Source of the DNA: Tethya wilhelma
Lineage: Eukaryota; Porifera; Demospongiae; Tethyida; Tethyidae
Assembly: GCA_964030475.1 (NCBI GenBank)
Contig: CAXIPT010000003.1
Coordinates: forward strand, 92,365 to 156,364
Length of the DNA stretch: 64,000 nt
Reading direction: 5' to 3'
Shown: piece by piece, positions 22,976-36,500 of the stretch
Numbering within the stretch: position 1 is the first letter of the stretch
How the letters are laid out: each line of letters starts with the position of its first letter
Translations under genes and position numbers: made by a program
Notes under the pieces: model-generated
Seen by the model: only the letters and a program-made list of their open reading frames with translations
The model's database searches: none
What the model was told of the DNA's origin: nothing

Positions 22976-24512
22976 TCATGGCAGTGATGATTCTGAGATG
23001 GTGAGGGTCTTCCTCTTGGAAGGGAAGAGGGCAAACAGTGAGAGTTGGACTATTNGAGAGGGCTGAAATGATGTAGCTACTGGTCTTAAATCTGATATTA
23101 AGGCAATGAATAGTATAAGAATGGAAACAAAATTACTATTTGTTCAGGATATCTCTGCACATGGCTTTATCAGTTCCCTTCAACAACCATGCAACTGCTC
23201 CCAGTGATCTTACCTGTACATAGATGTCTTTGATAAGAACTCCATAGATGGTCCATGACAGTGTGGTAGCTGTGGACATCACAGAGAGAGGGAAGGACAT
23301 TGATTCAGTTGTTTGATTTCTTACCACCTCAGTCTGGAGGTCAGAGAGGAGAGGGAGAGTATAACAGTTAGAGTGTGTTGGTTAAAAAATGTTTAGTGAG
23401 TTCATACTTCAACCTAGGAAGGTTACAATCAGCTCAAAGAGATCTTTCAAATGGTATAGCATTTCCGCTAGATTCATTTTATCAAATTTGTCCAATACCA
23501 TGAACTATAGCCCATGGCCGAGTGCAATTTTTTCCAAAAATGTTCATTTTTCAAGTTTTGAAATAAAGTAAACCATTTTAAAGATCTCTTTGAGCTGATC
23601 ATAATGGCACAAGTTCCATTGTTTTACCACCTTCCTAGGCTGAGATATGAGCAATATAATCTCTAAGTGACTGGCTATTGGTTTAAAACATTACATGTAC
23701 AACATGACTATTTGTGGAATGGGAATGTGACTACTTGTGGAATGGGAATGTGACTCACCACAGTTGAGAGTGGCGAAGCAAAGAAGACTATGGTGAAGAA
23801 GTTACAGATGAGACCGAGCTGGGTGAGGGTCCTGGAGTGGTCGTTCATCATGAAGAGATGAATGAAGATGATGAGAGAACACACACCCAGAGCAACCGAG
23901 AAGTCCCTCCTAACATAGTACTGAGTGTGTGTGTGTTGCATTTATAGAAAAACTAATAGTTTGAAGCTCTAAATATTGCCAAAATACTAAGATTCTATAA
24001 ATACAACACACACACATGCCGTATGCGTATGTCACAGTGTGCTTCATTTGAATCTATGCATCAAATTTGGTAGAAATCTGCATACTAGTTTTCAAATACT
24101 TAGACAAGAATAATATTTTGTATCTCCAATAATTGACAGTTAGAAAACTCCAAATATTTCACAGTAGCTAGGTCACAAATACTTTCCTCCTATGTGAGGC
24201 TACATCAATGTGTGACTGCCTCACCTTGTTCTCAGCATAGGTATGGTAGACAAAGATGTAGCAGAGCTGTAGCACCAGCCCCACTGCATTCACTAGTATA
24301 ATAGTATTGTCTGGTTTGAGATAGCCATAGGTGAGCCAGAGGGAGCAACTGGAGCAATGGAGTCATATATGGTGTGTGTGCGTCAGTGACTGACTGTGTA
24401 AAATGGTAGTGTGTGTGTGTGTGTGTCTTACTTGTTGAATGCAGCAACGAAGGGGATATGAGGATAGACTCCTACACTCTTGGTTTGATGAATCTTACGA
24501 CATGTCAGTCTG

Positions 24513-24551
<39 letters not shown>

Positions 24552-24683
24552 TCCCAGCTGATACAGAAAGACCTGCTGCTATAACTAAGCTCCCTGTGTT
24601 ACTTACATGCCAGATGAGAACAGTCCTATGGTGAAGACGGTCGCTCCTAGGGAGACAGCGTTGATCAGAAACACCTTATCCAT
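22976..24683 (-). CDS. SLC50A1: SWEET sugar transporter
   Basis: Facilitative sugar transporter of plasma or Golgi membrane, seven transmembrane helices as two three-helix MtN3/saliva units. Exons 24683-24607, 24509-24432, 24348-24225, 23920-23759, 23333-23214 and a last partial exon 23054-22976 join in phase. Diagnostic features: first helix LGATVFTIGLFSSG, IHQTKSVGVYPHIPFVAAFNN, LWLTYGYLKPDNTIILVN, and the second unit's SFPLSVMSTATTLSWTIYG. The C-terminus is VQLSLFALFPSKRKTL and stop. The n at 23055 falls inside the last exon, removing its acceptor and first bases. The ATG is 203 bases from the divergent ATG of CCDC146. Confidence 0.88.
23406..23649. mobile_element. M1 inverted-repeat element in SWEET intron
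   Basis: Decayed left end AACCTAGGAAGG, right end CCTTCCTAGGCTGAGATA, with the inner GATCTTTCAAATGGTATA block typical of the family. Confidence 0.7.
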
Positions 24684-24886
24684 TGGGTGCGCTTTATTTA
24701 GAAACACGCTGGCTTACTGTTCTATTTATGCGAAAAGAAATTTTGAAACTGGCGGTTGCTATGTCAACTGGATGTATTCAAGGACGCCAAGAGAAGTAAT
24801 GCTGTGAGTTTGAAACAATTGGCAAAGATAAAACGCGTAGAATTGATTTAAATTATTCATTTCCAGAAATAAGAGATTCCTTTGAA
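24684..24886. promoter_or_regulatory. Divergent promoter of SWEET and CCDC146
   Basis: Only 203 bases separate the two start codons, so both 5' UTRs and core promoters must fit here. No TATA box is obvious. Confidence 0.55.
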
Positions 24887-26765
24887 ATGTCTTTGGAGAA
24901 TTTTGACAGCAGTCTCGGTGGCAGGAGAGCTACTGGAACGTCACGTGACAACCCCCTCTCTTCAGACAGCGAGGAGACCCCTGAATCAGTCACCACTAAT
25001 GAAGAAGACGAAGAAGAAGGGTCTCAGGTGGCAGTGGCCCAGCCTCCAAAGGTCTCAGGCAAGGAGACTGGACTTAGAGCACTAGCTCTGACTGGGAGCA
25101 CAGCTCTGGATGAGCTGGACCAGGTGAGAAGAATGAACAGATATGATGATATCTTCACACTTTGATAGTGGTTTGCTTCATATGATGGGTGGGTGGGTGA
25201 GTGGATGTACGTATGTGGAAATTTAGAATTCCTAGTGTCGACTCACTTTCGTTCTCACATGAAGATGAATGTTAATGCAGTAGGTACATAGGCTACCTTA
25301 TTGATCTGCAAATTATGTAAATGAGATTGATTGACTGTGAAATAAATAGACTAGCTATTTTGTGGGCAGTATAGCTAGAAATATCTTTATTGATCTGTTG
25401 ACAATATAAATGCATGAATAAATAATATGCACACACATACACACACACTCACTCTCACACCCTCACATATACATACACACACACACACACCCTCACAGTT
25501 GCTGGCGTCCAATCAGATCGGCAAGGAGCGTGCTGCCCGCCTTCGTAGGCAGTTCCTCTCCCTCCAAGAGACTCTGGAGTTGTCACGACAACTGGAGTCC
25601 TCTCTTCTGACTGAGGCCAAACAGCTGAGTCAGCAGTTATCGGGTCAGCAGCGTGTGTTGGACAAGGCGGGTTCATTCCCTGAGGGCGATGGGTCTGAGA
25701 GCGGACAGCTACGACAGATGTTGCTGACTCAGCAGAATGAGCTGGACATGACTGAAGAAAGAATGCAGAAACTACAACACGACCTCAAACTGTAGGTTGG
25801 GAGCTAGGGGGGGTGGGTTGCTATGGTGATGTGTTGTTGCAAAATAAAACACAGCATTACAGATCCAGCCTATTATCCCTTTGCAGTACACATAGTATAT
25901 CGATCAGAACTGGTAACCTGATACACTTATCATGAAATATTTTCATTTGTAGTGTTAGCTTATTCTTGAATGTTTCAAACCTACATACATGTACCTCCAT
26001 TCATCCCTAAAGACTCTTACCTGTTTATCTATTGACTGACAGTATCCATTAATGTTAGCATCACCATTTTATTTCTCTCTCTTGTGTTTAGCTTGGAGGA
26101 GGAGAGATGTCAGGCTGAGAAGGAGTACAACCGCCTCCCCAAGAGAGAGGAGCTGGAGGCCCACATCAGAGAGCTGGGCCGACAGAGAGAGGAGATCAAT
26201 GATGAGCTGAAACTGGTGAGGGGGAGGGGGAGGACCCTGTCATTAGGGTGTGCTCATTGAGCTGGTGGTTTGCATTATATGTGGATCATTATTAGCATGA
26301 TTGATAGGGGCTGTGTGTGTGATTGTAAGTGTTTGTTCAAATCAATTATCACCATAATTACGCGAGGTCTCTCTCTCCCCCTTACAGCGCTCTCAAGATG
26401 CCCAGAGATATCGTGAAGACTTGGACAAGAAAAACAAACGATTGGCAGTTCTACGGCAAGAGATAGTGAGTCATGTGATACTACTGTGATGTCATTAACA
26501 GTCATGTGACCCTGCAATGCTATCATATAAGATCATGCAATACTTTCTTTCATTTAAATTTCAATGACATCATAATGATGTAATAGTTTAATCCTCCTGT
26601 ACTAGGATGAGCTCCACACTGTTGAAGAAGCCCTCCAGTCTGAACTGATAGAGATCAGAAATGGACCCAATATTCCTAAAGAGATTGATGCAGTCAAGAA
26701 AGCACAACAGTAAGAGATTGAGATACTGTTGCAGTGGATGAGGGTAGGTTTAAACTCTCTCTCTT

Positions 26766-26817
<52 letters not shown>

Positions 26818-29408
26818 NCGATCAGAACTGGTAACCTACTACACTTATGCTACGTTTACTGCTGTGTTTATCCAGTGATGTAGCGTATTTCTTAATGCTT
26901 GTACCCAGCAAATGTACGTATGGTCCTACAATCTCGATCATAAAATATTTTCATTTGTAGTGTTAGCTTATTCTTGAATGTTTCAAACCTACATACATGT
27001 ACCTCCATTCATCCCTAAAGACTCTTACCTGTTTATCTATTGACTGACAGTATCCATTGATTGATGTTCACATCGCCATTTTATTTCTCTCTCTCTTGTG
27101 TATAGCTTGGAGGAGGAGAGATGTCAAGCTGAGAAGGAGTACAACCGCCTCCCCAAGAGAGAGGAGCTGGAGGCCCACATCAGAGAGCTGGGCCGACAGA
27201 GAGAGGAGATCAATGATGAGCTGAAACTGGTGAGGGGATGGGGAGGACCCTGTCATTAGGGTGCTCTCATTGAGCTGGTGGTTTGCATTATGTGTGGATC
27301 ATTATTAGTATGATTGATAGGGGCTGTATGGTACAATGTATAGACCAATTATTGAACAGTACATAATTTATCGGAGGTTGTGTGTGCGATTGTGTTAGCT
27401 CTTTCAAATCAATAATTGCCATGATTGATAGGAGCTGTGTGTGATTGTGAGTGCTTGTTTAGTTATCACCATAATTTCACGATAATTACCAGGGTCTCTC
27501 TCTCTCTCCCCCTTACAGCGCTCTCAAGATGCCCAGAGATATCGTGAAGACTTGGACAAGAAAAATAAACGATTGGCAGTTCTACGACAAGAGATAGTGA
27601 GTCATGTGATACTACTGTGATGTCATTAATAGTCATGTGATCGTGCAATGCTATCATGTCATGCAACACTTTCTTTCATATAAATTTCATAATGATGTAA
27701 TGTTTAATCCTCCATACTAGGATGAGCTCCACACTGTTGAAGAAGCTCTCCAGTCTGAACTGATAGAGATCAGAAATGGACCCAATATTCCTAAAGAAAT
27801 TGATGCAGTCAAGAAAGCACAACAGTAAGAGATTGAGATACTGTTGCAGTGGATGAGGGTAGGTTTAAACTGTCTCTCTCTCTCTCTTGTTCACAGGGAG
27901 ACTAAGGATCAGATAGCTGAACAGAATGAGCTACTCAAACAGATTCTACCTCAGGTAAATGGATTCAAAACCTTCAACATTTTGGCCAATATTAAACATT
28001 TTATGATTCACACACTCCCTCATTGTAGATCTCAGAATCTGAGCAGCGCCTCTCCTCCCTGATAGCCCAGAGCAAGGAGACAGCCTCTGAGTTAGATGCT
28101 CGGCGCCAGTCCCTCCAAGAAGGCCATCTTCACCTGGACCGGCTCTCCAAGGACATGAGCATGGCCAAGGAGAGAGAGGCCACTCTACTGGAGGACAGAG
28201 CCACTCTGGAGTTGAGGCTGAAACATCGGGCCAGTGAACACAGGTCTCTCTATGAGGGAACGGCCGCCAAGAATAAGGAGAAGGAGAAAGAACTGAAGTG
28301 AGTTACTAGCACACAGACACTCTTTGAGCCATTCTGTGGTGTAGTCTACTTGCTAATGGGGCCTCTTTTTATTCATTTCTTCACGACTTAAACTGAATAT
28401 TGTTCTTGAGTACTAGTGTTCTAAGTGAGTTTCTGGTTGAGTTATTAAATTATATTCTTGTTCACCAACCCAGTATGCAGATTGAAGAATTAAAGTTTGT
28501 TGTTTTCAATCTGCATACTGGCTTGAGTACTAGTTGTTTGTTTTTTTGTTTGTTAGTTCGTTTTTGTTGTTGTTTTTTTTCTTTGTTCCTATTTTTCTGA
28601 TGATGTCAATTGTTTGTGTTTGTGCTCCCAGGTTGCTCAAGAAAGCCACTCTGCAGTTGGACATCTTGAAACAGTCACTAGAACAGGTAAAGTAACAAGC
28701 AGAGAATTCATACAGTTTTCTCAGACAATGAATGTGCCAATACCTCACTAAAGTCCATCTGGTTTGAGAATGCCAGTAGAAAAAATTGAATAACTTTCTT
28801 ATTATCCAACCAATTTTAAACTTCCAAGCACCATTGGAAAGCGCTTGATCTCCCCGTTCTTTTAATTGCTTTTACAGCTTTGTACATCTTACCAGGCAAA
28901 AATTAACTTATTTGTCTCATATAAAAAGTATTGCATGAATCTCATTCTTTCACTTCCGGCGGCATTCTAATACCAGATGGACTTAAGAATATTCACCATA
29001 GAACCGTGCCATTAGCTAAACCTCTGTGTATGATCTCTCTCTCTCCCCCCCAGGTCCATCGTCAGAAGGAGCTCCTTGAAGGTCGTAGAGCTGTTCTCTC
29101 TGAGGGTGTTGATGTTGGCAGGGAGAGGAGAGAGGACCTCAACAGGGAGGTGGAGGCACTCAGGAAGGGACTCTCACTCACAGTAAGTGTAGTTCACAGA
29201 CAAGAGTTAGGTGGCCATTATATTCTGAGATTTTTTCTTTACAAACTGAGCATCAATATTTGCTGAGTTAGCAAACATTTGCTTGTGCCAACTCAGCAAT
29301 TTCATTGATCTCCTGGCAGCTATGTAAACACTATAATGTGTGATGTCAGCAAAAGTAATATTGAGAAATCCGAGCCAGCCATTTTCTCCAATAGCTACAG
29401 TAGCATAG

Positions 29409-29452
<44 letters not shown>

Positions 29453-30181
29453 TCTCCCAGGAAGGTGAGGTGGATGGTGGTGTGGTTCTCCTGGACAGAC
29501 TCTCTGAGAGAGAGGGTCAACTGAAACATGACATCAGACGACTTCAGAACATCCTCCACAGCTGCAATAGGGATACAGTTGCCATGGTAACACATTCACA
29601 CTGTTCTATTTATAGCTGACACCATGTGATGTGTTCTATTTATAGACCAAGTCACGTGACCAAGATGCCCGTGAGTATTACAAGGCTCGTCGTGAGGAGA
29701 GGACCCTGGCTGACGACCTGCTAACGAAGGACTCCCAGATTGAAGACCAGAGGAAGAGGATAAGGGAGCTAGAGAAACAACTGGCTGACTTCGCCACGGC
29801 CTATGAGGTGAGATGGACCAGGAACATCTTTGCCTAATATCACAGCTCACTGAGTCCTGTATAGAGGATCAAACACACCTGCCTGTGTAGGTGGTCCATA
29901 TCCAACTATAGCTGTGTGCAGCAATTGGACTAGCTCCAATACACAAGCTAGCTATATAGCAACCATTTCTATGTGCATGGAATAGGCATACACAGGAAAT
30001 TTAAAAGTGTTAAAAGGTAGCAAGTATTTTGTGTGTACATGAGTTGAATTTTAAAAGCAGTAAATAGAAGTTTAGTTGCACAGTTTTTGAAAGCATTAAA
30101 AGGTCACCTTAGCTAGCAGTGTAGAAAAAACTGTTTGGTTGATGACAGGAGCTCACTGTATAGCTTATTGTATTGAAAATC

Positions 30182-30238
<57 letters not shown>

Positions 30239-30375
30239 GGTTGTCAAGACTGAGAGGAACAAGAACCACACTCACACTGCAGCTCTTCAACAGGTGAAGG
30301 CTGAGTTCATTGAGAAGTTGAAGATCTTATCAAATGAGACAGAAATCCTCAGGACATCAGCTCAGAGCAAAGACA
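24887..30375 (+). CDS. CCDC146: CCDC146, 5' half
   Basis: Exons 24887-25123, 25499-25791, then 26092-26215/26388-26465/26606-26709 (or their near-identical second copies 27106-27229/27519-27596/27721-27824), 27897-27954, 28029-28297, 28632-28686, 29053-29182, 29461-29586, 29646-29807 and 30240-30375. Phases agree. Starts MSLENFDSSLGGRRATG with an acidic N-terminus, then continuous coiled coil (LPKREELEAHIRELGRQREE, GPNIPKEIDAVKKAQQE). It stops at a donor at 30376 with no further exon on this strand; the continuation is the minus-strand piece 3134-21. The duplicated three exons sit either side of the join at 26818 and are a haplotype artefact, not tandem exons. Confidence 0.82.
25899..26817. 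repeat. Region repeated after the contig join (haplotype redundancy)
   Basis: 25899-26760 and 26819-27870 start with the same CGATCAGAACTGGTAACCT and carry the same three CCDC146 exons with a few silent or intronic differences and small indels. The second copy begins right after the n at 26818. Confidence 0.85.
28752..28985. mobile_element. M2 inverted-repeat element in CCDC146 intron
   Basis: Ends AGTCCATCTGGTTTGAGAATG and its near complement CATTCTAATACCAGATGGACT. Confidence 0.75.
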
Positions 30376-32411
30376 AGTAAGACAGCCATTGTATACACAC
30401 ACACACACAATGTGAAGGCCTTGATCCATATTGAGTAGCCTACTAGCCTCTCAGCTGGCTTTATTGTAGTGATACCATGTCATATTCATTCACTGTGTAG
30501 CCACTCTCAATGCAAAGAGGAGCTGTGAGTCTGCCATTTTAGATTTTCAATTTCAGTGCCTTTGGAATGTGGTCTTAGAATGATGTTCATCCATCCATTG
30601 TCTGTGAGCAAGAGCTGCTAGCTCTTACTTAGAGCTAACACACACATCCAGCTAGCTGACCACTAGTAGGTGACAGCATTGAATAGGTTTTCCCTGTATT
30701 GTGTTACCCTTATTCTTATTGCTGTATATACTTCTTGCAATTGAGGGATGGCCGCTTTTGCCAGCCTGTACACACACACACTCTCTCATTGCTGCTTCAA
30801 ATGGCTACTCTCCAATTCAGCATTAAGAGTAAGAGCTCCTTCATGATGTAGAAGTGCAGTGTCCTATGAGATAACTGGGATAATATTGCTAACAGTGGAG
30901 AAAGAACTGTGTTTAGTTGGTGTGTAGCAGTCAATAAATGGTTACTGGTTTTTTGAAGGTCATCTTTGCTAACTGTGAAGACCAGTGATTTTGGAAGCAT
31001 TTTATTTGCCTAATAGTACCTAGATAGATATCTGGCCCAAACAAATGAGAGCATTTCTCAGAGAAAACAATGATGAACAATGTGCAATCATTCAAACTGC
31101 TCTATCATTAGTTTCCATATGTGAGCATATAAAAATTTATGTAAGGGAATACAGAAGTAGAGAGAATTTTAGAAACAATGGTGAACCTCCACTCAGACAC
31201 ACATGGGATGGAGCAATCCTCTTATGTAAACAGGAGGAGCTTCTCACTAGCCCAAGTGCTTCTAGAACTAGAAGGAAGCGGTAAACAGCACACTAAAATT
31301 GCTTTTCTCCAATGGCAGAGTTTTTTCTTCATATCTATAATTATACCTTCTCTGGAAACAGTGCTAATGTAGTTGTTACCATGACAACTAGACCACTAAT
31401 GCCCACATGGTTGCTATGTGCATTGGTGGCCATGTGTAGCAATCAATAAATGGTTACTAAGAATGAATTCCCTCTCCCTAATAGTACAGCACTTTTCAGC
31501 CATCATCTCCTTGTGTATGTGGTCCCTCTATCTTACTGGCTGTGTGCTACAATAGGCTCCCCTGTTGAAGCTAGCTATCAGTACATTGGTTTGTGCATTA
31601 GTGGAACCGGCATGCATACTGCATTGTCAAGGTCACCTTTGCTAGCTGTGAAGAAAGAAATTGTGGACCAGTGACTTGGGAGGCATTTTATTTGCCTAAT
31701 AGTACCTGGATAGATATCTGGCCCAAACAAATGAGAGCATTTCTCAGAGAAAACAATGATGAACAATGTGCAACCATTCAAATTGCTCTATGATTAGTTT
31801 CCATATGTGGACATATAAAAATGTATGTAAGGGATGTGTGTGGTGAATACTAGCACTGGGCACATGAGATGGAGCAATCAATTGTCTTATGTAAACAGGA
31901 GGGGCTTCTCACTACACAGATGCTTCTAGAAGGAAGGGTAAACAGCACACTAAAATTGCTTTTCTCCAATGGCAGAATTTTTTCTCCATGTCCACTTTCT
32001 CTGAAGCAGTGATACAGTTGTTCCCATGACAACTAGACCATTATGTCATTGTGTTGACTCCTGTTATAGCTAGCAAGTATTTTGTGTGAAGATAGATTGA
32101 ATTTTAAAAGCTAAGAATGGTCAGTTTTTGAAAGCCTTTAAAAGGTCACCTTTGCTAGCAGTGAAGAAGGGATTGGTGTCCAACCAGCAAAGTGACAATG
32201 GTTTACTGTTTGCCAATCACACACCAACACTACTGGCAGTTGGTGATTAGCATGTGTGTATGTGCTTGCTAGCTGTGTGCATTTAGAAGCTTCATATTGT
32301 CAGCCTAGTAGCAAGCTCCTATAGAGCAATTTTAGAATTACAATTGTTGGATGGTACAGCTCAGCTTTAGCTCACTCTGGTCAATGTTTGTTTGTCTGAA
32401 GGTGGCTACTG

Positions 32412-32455
<44 letters not shown>

Positions 32456-33688
32456 TTCAACAACAACAACAAAAGATTTCTCAAATAGCAATTAAGCATT
32501 CACACTCAACAAGCATCCATCAATGGAAGACCCTATCATGGACTCTGTACTAGAAGTTGTCTGTGGGAAAGTTAAACTCAACTTAGAGAGCTAATGTTTA
32601 TGGACCACCTGAAGCTATTGGAACAACCTTCAGCTTCTTAGCAACACTGCCTTCTGTGGAATCAATAGTTAGATATTGAATATTGAAAGGAAATTGTATT
32701 ACCAAAGGACTGGATGATATCTAGAATTTAAAAATGAGAGCATTTCTCAGGGAAAACAATGGTGAACAATGTGCGGCCATTCAAATTGCTCTATCATTAG
32801 TTTCCATATGTGCACATATTAAAATGTATGTAAGGGAATACCCACGCAGTGAATGCTAGCACTAGACCACTCAGGCACAGATGGGATGGAGCAATCAGTG
32901 GTCTTATGTAAACAGGAGGGGCTGCTCACTATGTGCACACAGATGCTTCTAGAAGGTTATTATAAACAGCACGCTAAAATTGCTTTTCTCCAATGGCAGA
33001 ATCCTCCCTATCCATACCTATTTACAGCAGCAGTAATGGTAGAGCTGCTCCCAGGCACACTAGTGAACACAGGGAGACATTATTTATACCACAACATCTT
33101 TGAATAACTCATTATAATGCACACATGATTGCTAGAAATGATTTGTTGTTGCCACACTCACAGCTAGGCAGCACACCTCAGTGAATTGCATTAAAAAGTG
33201 ACCATTGCATGCTAGCAGTGAAGAAAGAAATTGTAGGCCTTCCTACACAGGATGGTTGGTTTGTGTGTGCTGTATTATTAGCCAAAGACAATCTTTCAAG
33301 GTAACTGGTCCATATCCTGCTGCAGATTGACTCCAATTTATAGCTATCATTTGTATATGCTTAAGTGAAATAGATGCTCAGTTTTTAAAAGCATTGACTA
33401 GCAGTGAACTGTATTTAGGCTATACTATGCATGATTGTTGAAATCATTTTTTTCTGCCTAGAGACCTCAGGGTGATCTCCATGATCATGGTTGTGAGGTG
33501 TCTGTGTGGTAGAAGCTAGACCATTGTTCACCCACTGTCTTGTACCATCACTGCCAAAAATGAATGCTCCCTCTTATCCTATAGCTGTGTGCAGTAGTTA
33601 GGCTAGCTAGGTTGAATTTAGAAGCTGTTACTAGACAGCTTTTGAAAGGTCACCTTTGCTAGCAGTGAAGAAGAACTGTGTTTGGTTG

Positions 33689-33763
<75 letters not shown>

Positions 33764-34670
33764 AATTTTCTGAGAATATTAATATCAAACTACAGGAAGA
33801 CTAGCTCTCAAAAATTATCAGGGAACTTCTAACATAACTAAAGACCTTTAATTTCCTATATTATAGCAACACAACCTTCTGTGGGATGATTAGTTAGACT
33901 TTTGAATGTTGAAAGGAAATTAAAAATTGAATTATCTGTGGACTGGATGATATCTAGAATTAAAAATGAGAGCATTTTCCAGAGAAACCAATGCTGGACA
34001 ATTTGCAACCATTCATATTGCTCTATTATTGGTTTCCAGATGTGGGCATATAAAAATGTATGTAAGCAATTATGTGCACAGTGAATGTAGGTAGCAGACA
34101 ATATGGCTGCTAGAGAATTATCTTTGCCTAACAGCCCAGCACACACCAACCAGCTAGCCTACTGCAATCATTAGCATCCCCCCCCCCTCTCTCTCTCTCT
34201 CTCTATGTGCAGTTGCTCCTTATGTATGAGGTCCATATCTTACTAGCTGTGTGTGCAACTTGGCAAAAATGTAATAGCATGCAAGGTGTCCCCCAACAAG
34301 CATCCAGGATCTGTCAGAAGGTGACAGACTATAAGTTCTCTGATAATCTTTGTGGGGAAGCTGGTCTTCCTTCAGTTTGATATTTCTCAAGCTAATGAAT
34401 CTATAAACCTTCTGACTGCCTTCGGTGGAATCAATAGTTAGACATTGAATGTTGAAAGAAAATCTAAGGACTGGATGATATCAAGAATTAAACAATGAGA
34501 GCATTTCTCAGAGAAAACAATGTGTGCAGTGGCCCTGAAGGTTCAAACTGATTTTGCTAGCTGATTTTTGATCTAAGCAATTTTTAACCCTTTCTAAGCA
34601 GTTTTTATCTAAGCGATTTTATTATCTAAGCTATTTTCAACCCCTTCTAACAGATTTTTATCTAAGATAT
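30376..34670. repeat. Gene-free, repeat-rich CCDC146 intron
   Basis: No exon was found. At least four copies of one dispersed repeat (cores near 31063-31145, 31745-31830, 32745-32840 and 33965-34065, each with TTAGTTTCCATATGTG-like text), several copies of AAAGGTCACCTTTGCTAGCA (30103, 31630, 32145, 33645), and (GT)n tracts at 32412-32454 and 33693-33762. Reverse copies of the core lie near 3384, 54515 and 63560. 34180-34670 is repeated after the join as 34672-35170. Confidence 0.7.
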
Positions 34671-34980
34671 NAGTTGCTCCTTATGTATGAGGTCCATATC
34701 TTACTATCTGTGTGTGCAACTTGGCAAAAATGTAATAGCATGCAAGGTGTCCCCACAACAAGCATCCAGGATCTGTCAGAAGGTGACAGACTATAAGTTC
34801 TCTGATAATCTTTGTGGGGAAGCTGGTCTTCCTTCAGTTTGATATTTCTCAAGCTAATGTATCTATAAACCTTCTGACTGCCTTCTGTGGAATCAATAGT
34901 TAGACATTGAATGTTGAAAGAAAATCTAAGGACTGGGTGATATAAAGAATTAAACAATGAGAGCATTTCTCAGAGAAAAC

Positions 34981-35612
34981 AATGTGTGCAGTGGCCCTGA
35001 AGGTTCAAACTGATTTTGCTAGCTGATTTTTGATATAAGCAATTTTTAACCCTTTCTAAGCCGTTTTTATCTAAGCGATTTTATTATCTAAGCTATTTTC
35101 AACCTCTTCTAACAGATTTTTATCTAAGATATTTTCATTTAAGCGATTTTGTATCAAAGCCCTAGCCCCTAACTCCTAGCCTCTATTTCCTGGCCCCTAA
35201 CACCAGACCCTAATGCCTAGCCCTAGCCTATATTTCCTAGCCCCTATAACGCCTAGCCCTAGCCCCTAACGCCTAGCCCTAGCCAATTTTTCCTAGCCCC
35301 TATAATGCCTAGCCCTAGCCCCTAACGCCTAGCCCTAGCCAATTTTCCTAGCCCCTATAATGCCTAGCCCTAGCCTATATTTCCTAGCCCCTATAATGCC
35401 TAGCCCTAGCCTCTATTTCCTAGCCCCTATAACGCCTAGCCGTAGCCCCTAATGCCTAGCCCTAGCCTATATTTCCTAGCCCCTATAACGCCTAGCCGTA
35501 ACCCCTAATGCCTAGCCCTAGCCTTAGACTTGGAAGAAAATCACTTAGATGAAAATAGTTTAAATGAAAATCGAAATCCCTTAGAAGGGGTTAAAAATAG
35601 CTTACAAAATCA

Positions 35613-35615
<3 letters not shown>
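34981..35615. mobile_element. Foldback element with CTAGCC minisatellite core
   Basis: The left arm (GCAGTGGCCCTGAAGGTTC then CTAAGCGATTTT-type steps) and right arm (AGAAAATCACTTAGATGAAA to AATCAGTTT) are inverted relative to each other. Between them, 35160-35525, is a minisatellite of CCTAGCCCCTATAACG-type units. The right arm is cut where a long (CT)n begins. The same arm and core form the end of contig 1 at 3470-3671. Confidence 0.65.
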
Positions 35616-35663
<48 letters not shown>

Positions 35664-35675
35664 TCTCTCTCTCAG

Positions 35676-35801
35676 CTCCTGGTAGCCCATGGTGCTCCTC
35701 TGTTCTGTCGTAACGTGGCTGGACAGACTCCTTGTGATGCAGCCTGGGAAGCTAAACAACTCATCATCGCTAAGCAACTCGAATCAAAGATGTTTTTCAC
35801 A
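35676..35801 (+). CDS. Isolated ankyrin-repeat exon
   Basis: Acceptor CTCTCAG and donor GTAAGT bound 126 bases in phase 0, encoding LLVAHGAPLFCRNVAGQTP and CDAAWEAKQLIIAKQLESKM. The first half is a typical ankyrin repeat; it is unlike the A-D family repeats in sequence. No neighbouring exon is visible on contig 34672-36461. Parent gene unknown. Confidence 0.55.
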
Positions 35802-36407
35802 GTAAGTAGGCTAGTAGCCAGAGGAGGTATGATACAAGTGTGTCTTTGCTGAGCTGACAAGTTTGTTAATTGCAGCATTCCAGTCATGTGACCACAATAC
35901 ATAGCAATGGGACCAGATCACATGCACCTAAATTGTGCTAAGTTGGCAAAGTTGCACTTGTATCTTAATTACCTGCTCTTAATAATAGTTTAATAAAATT
36001 CCCTTCTAATTAACAAACCAGATCAATTTACTTACCAATTGACTCTGCATTGACAAAATTTAATAACTAGTTATTAGTGGTAATTACATCACTATGATGT
36101 AATTAGTATCACATTTCCATATTTTCTTCTGGCCATAAATCCCCCCCTGGAATGACTCAATGTGAAAGTACCTAGTCGTGATTGTTGCCACTGGAAATGA
36201 CTAGTACAATGTCATGTGACCTTATTTGTCATGCTCTAGTGGTTAGTAGGAATGTCTTCCGAACTTTGACCCCCGTAGTGAACTAATTGTGCTGTGTCTG
36301 GACATATTGAAACTGTTATTATAAGCCATTCCAACTGTAGGATTTTGTACTACGCTTGTAGTATGCTTACTGTCAACAATGGAGATCAGTTGATTTATGG
36401 TACTTTT

Positions 36408-36461
<54 letters not shown>

Positions 36462-36500
36462 NNNNNNNNNNNNNNNNNNNNNNNNNNNNNNNNNNNNNNN

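Noticed and set aside
26092..27824. Tandem duplication of three CCDC146 exons
   Set aside because: The two copies lie either side of the contig join at 26818 and would duplicate the coding sequence; better explained as two haplotypes.
35160..35525. Telomere-like repeat (CCTAGCCC, CCCTAA-like)
   Set aside because: Units are 12-30 bases and irregular; not the (TTAGGG)n array, and internal to a foldback element.
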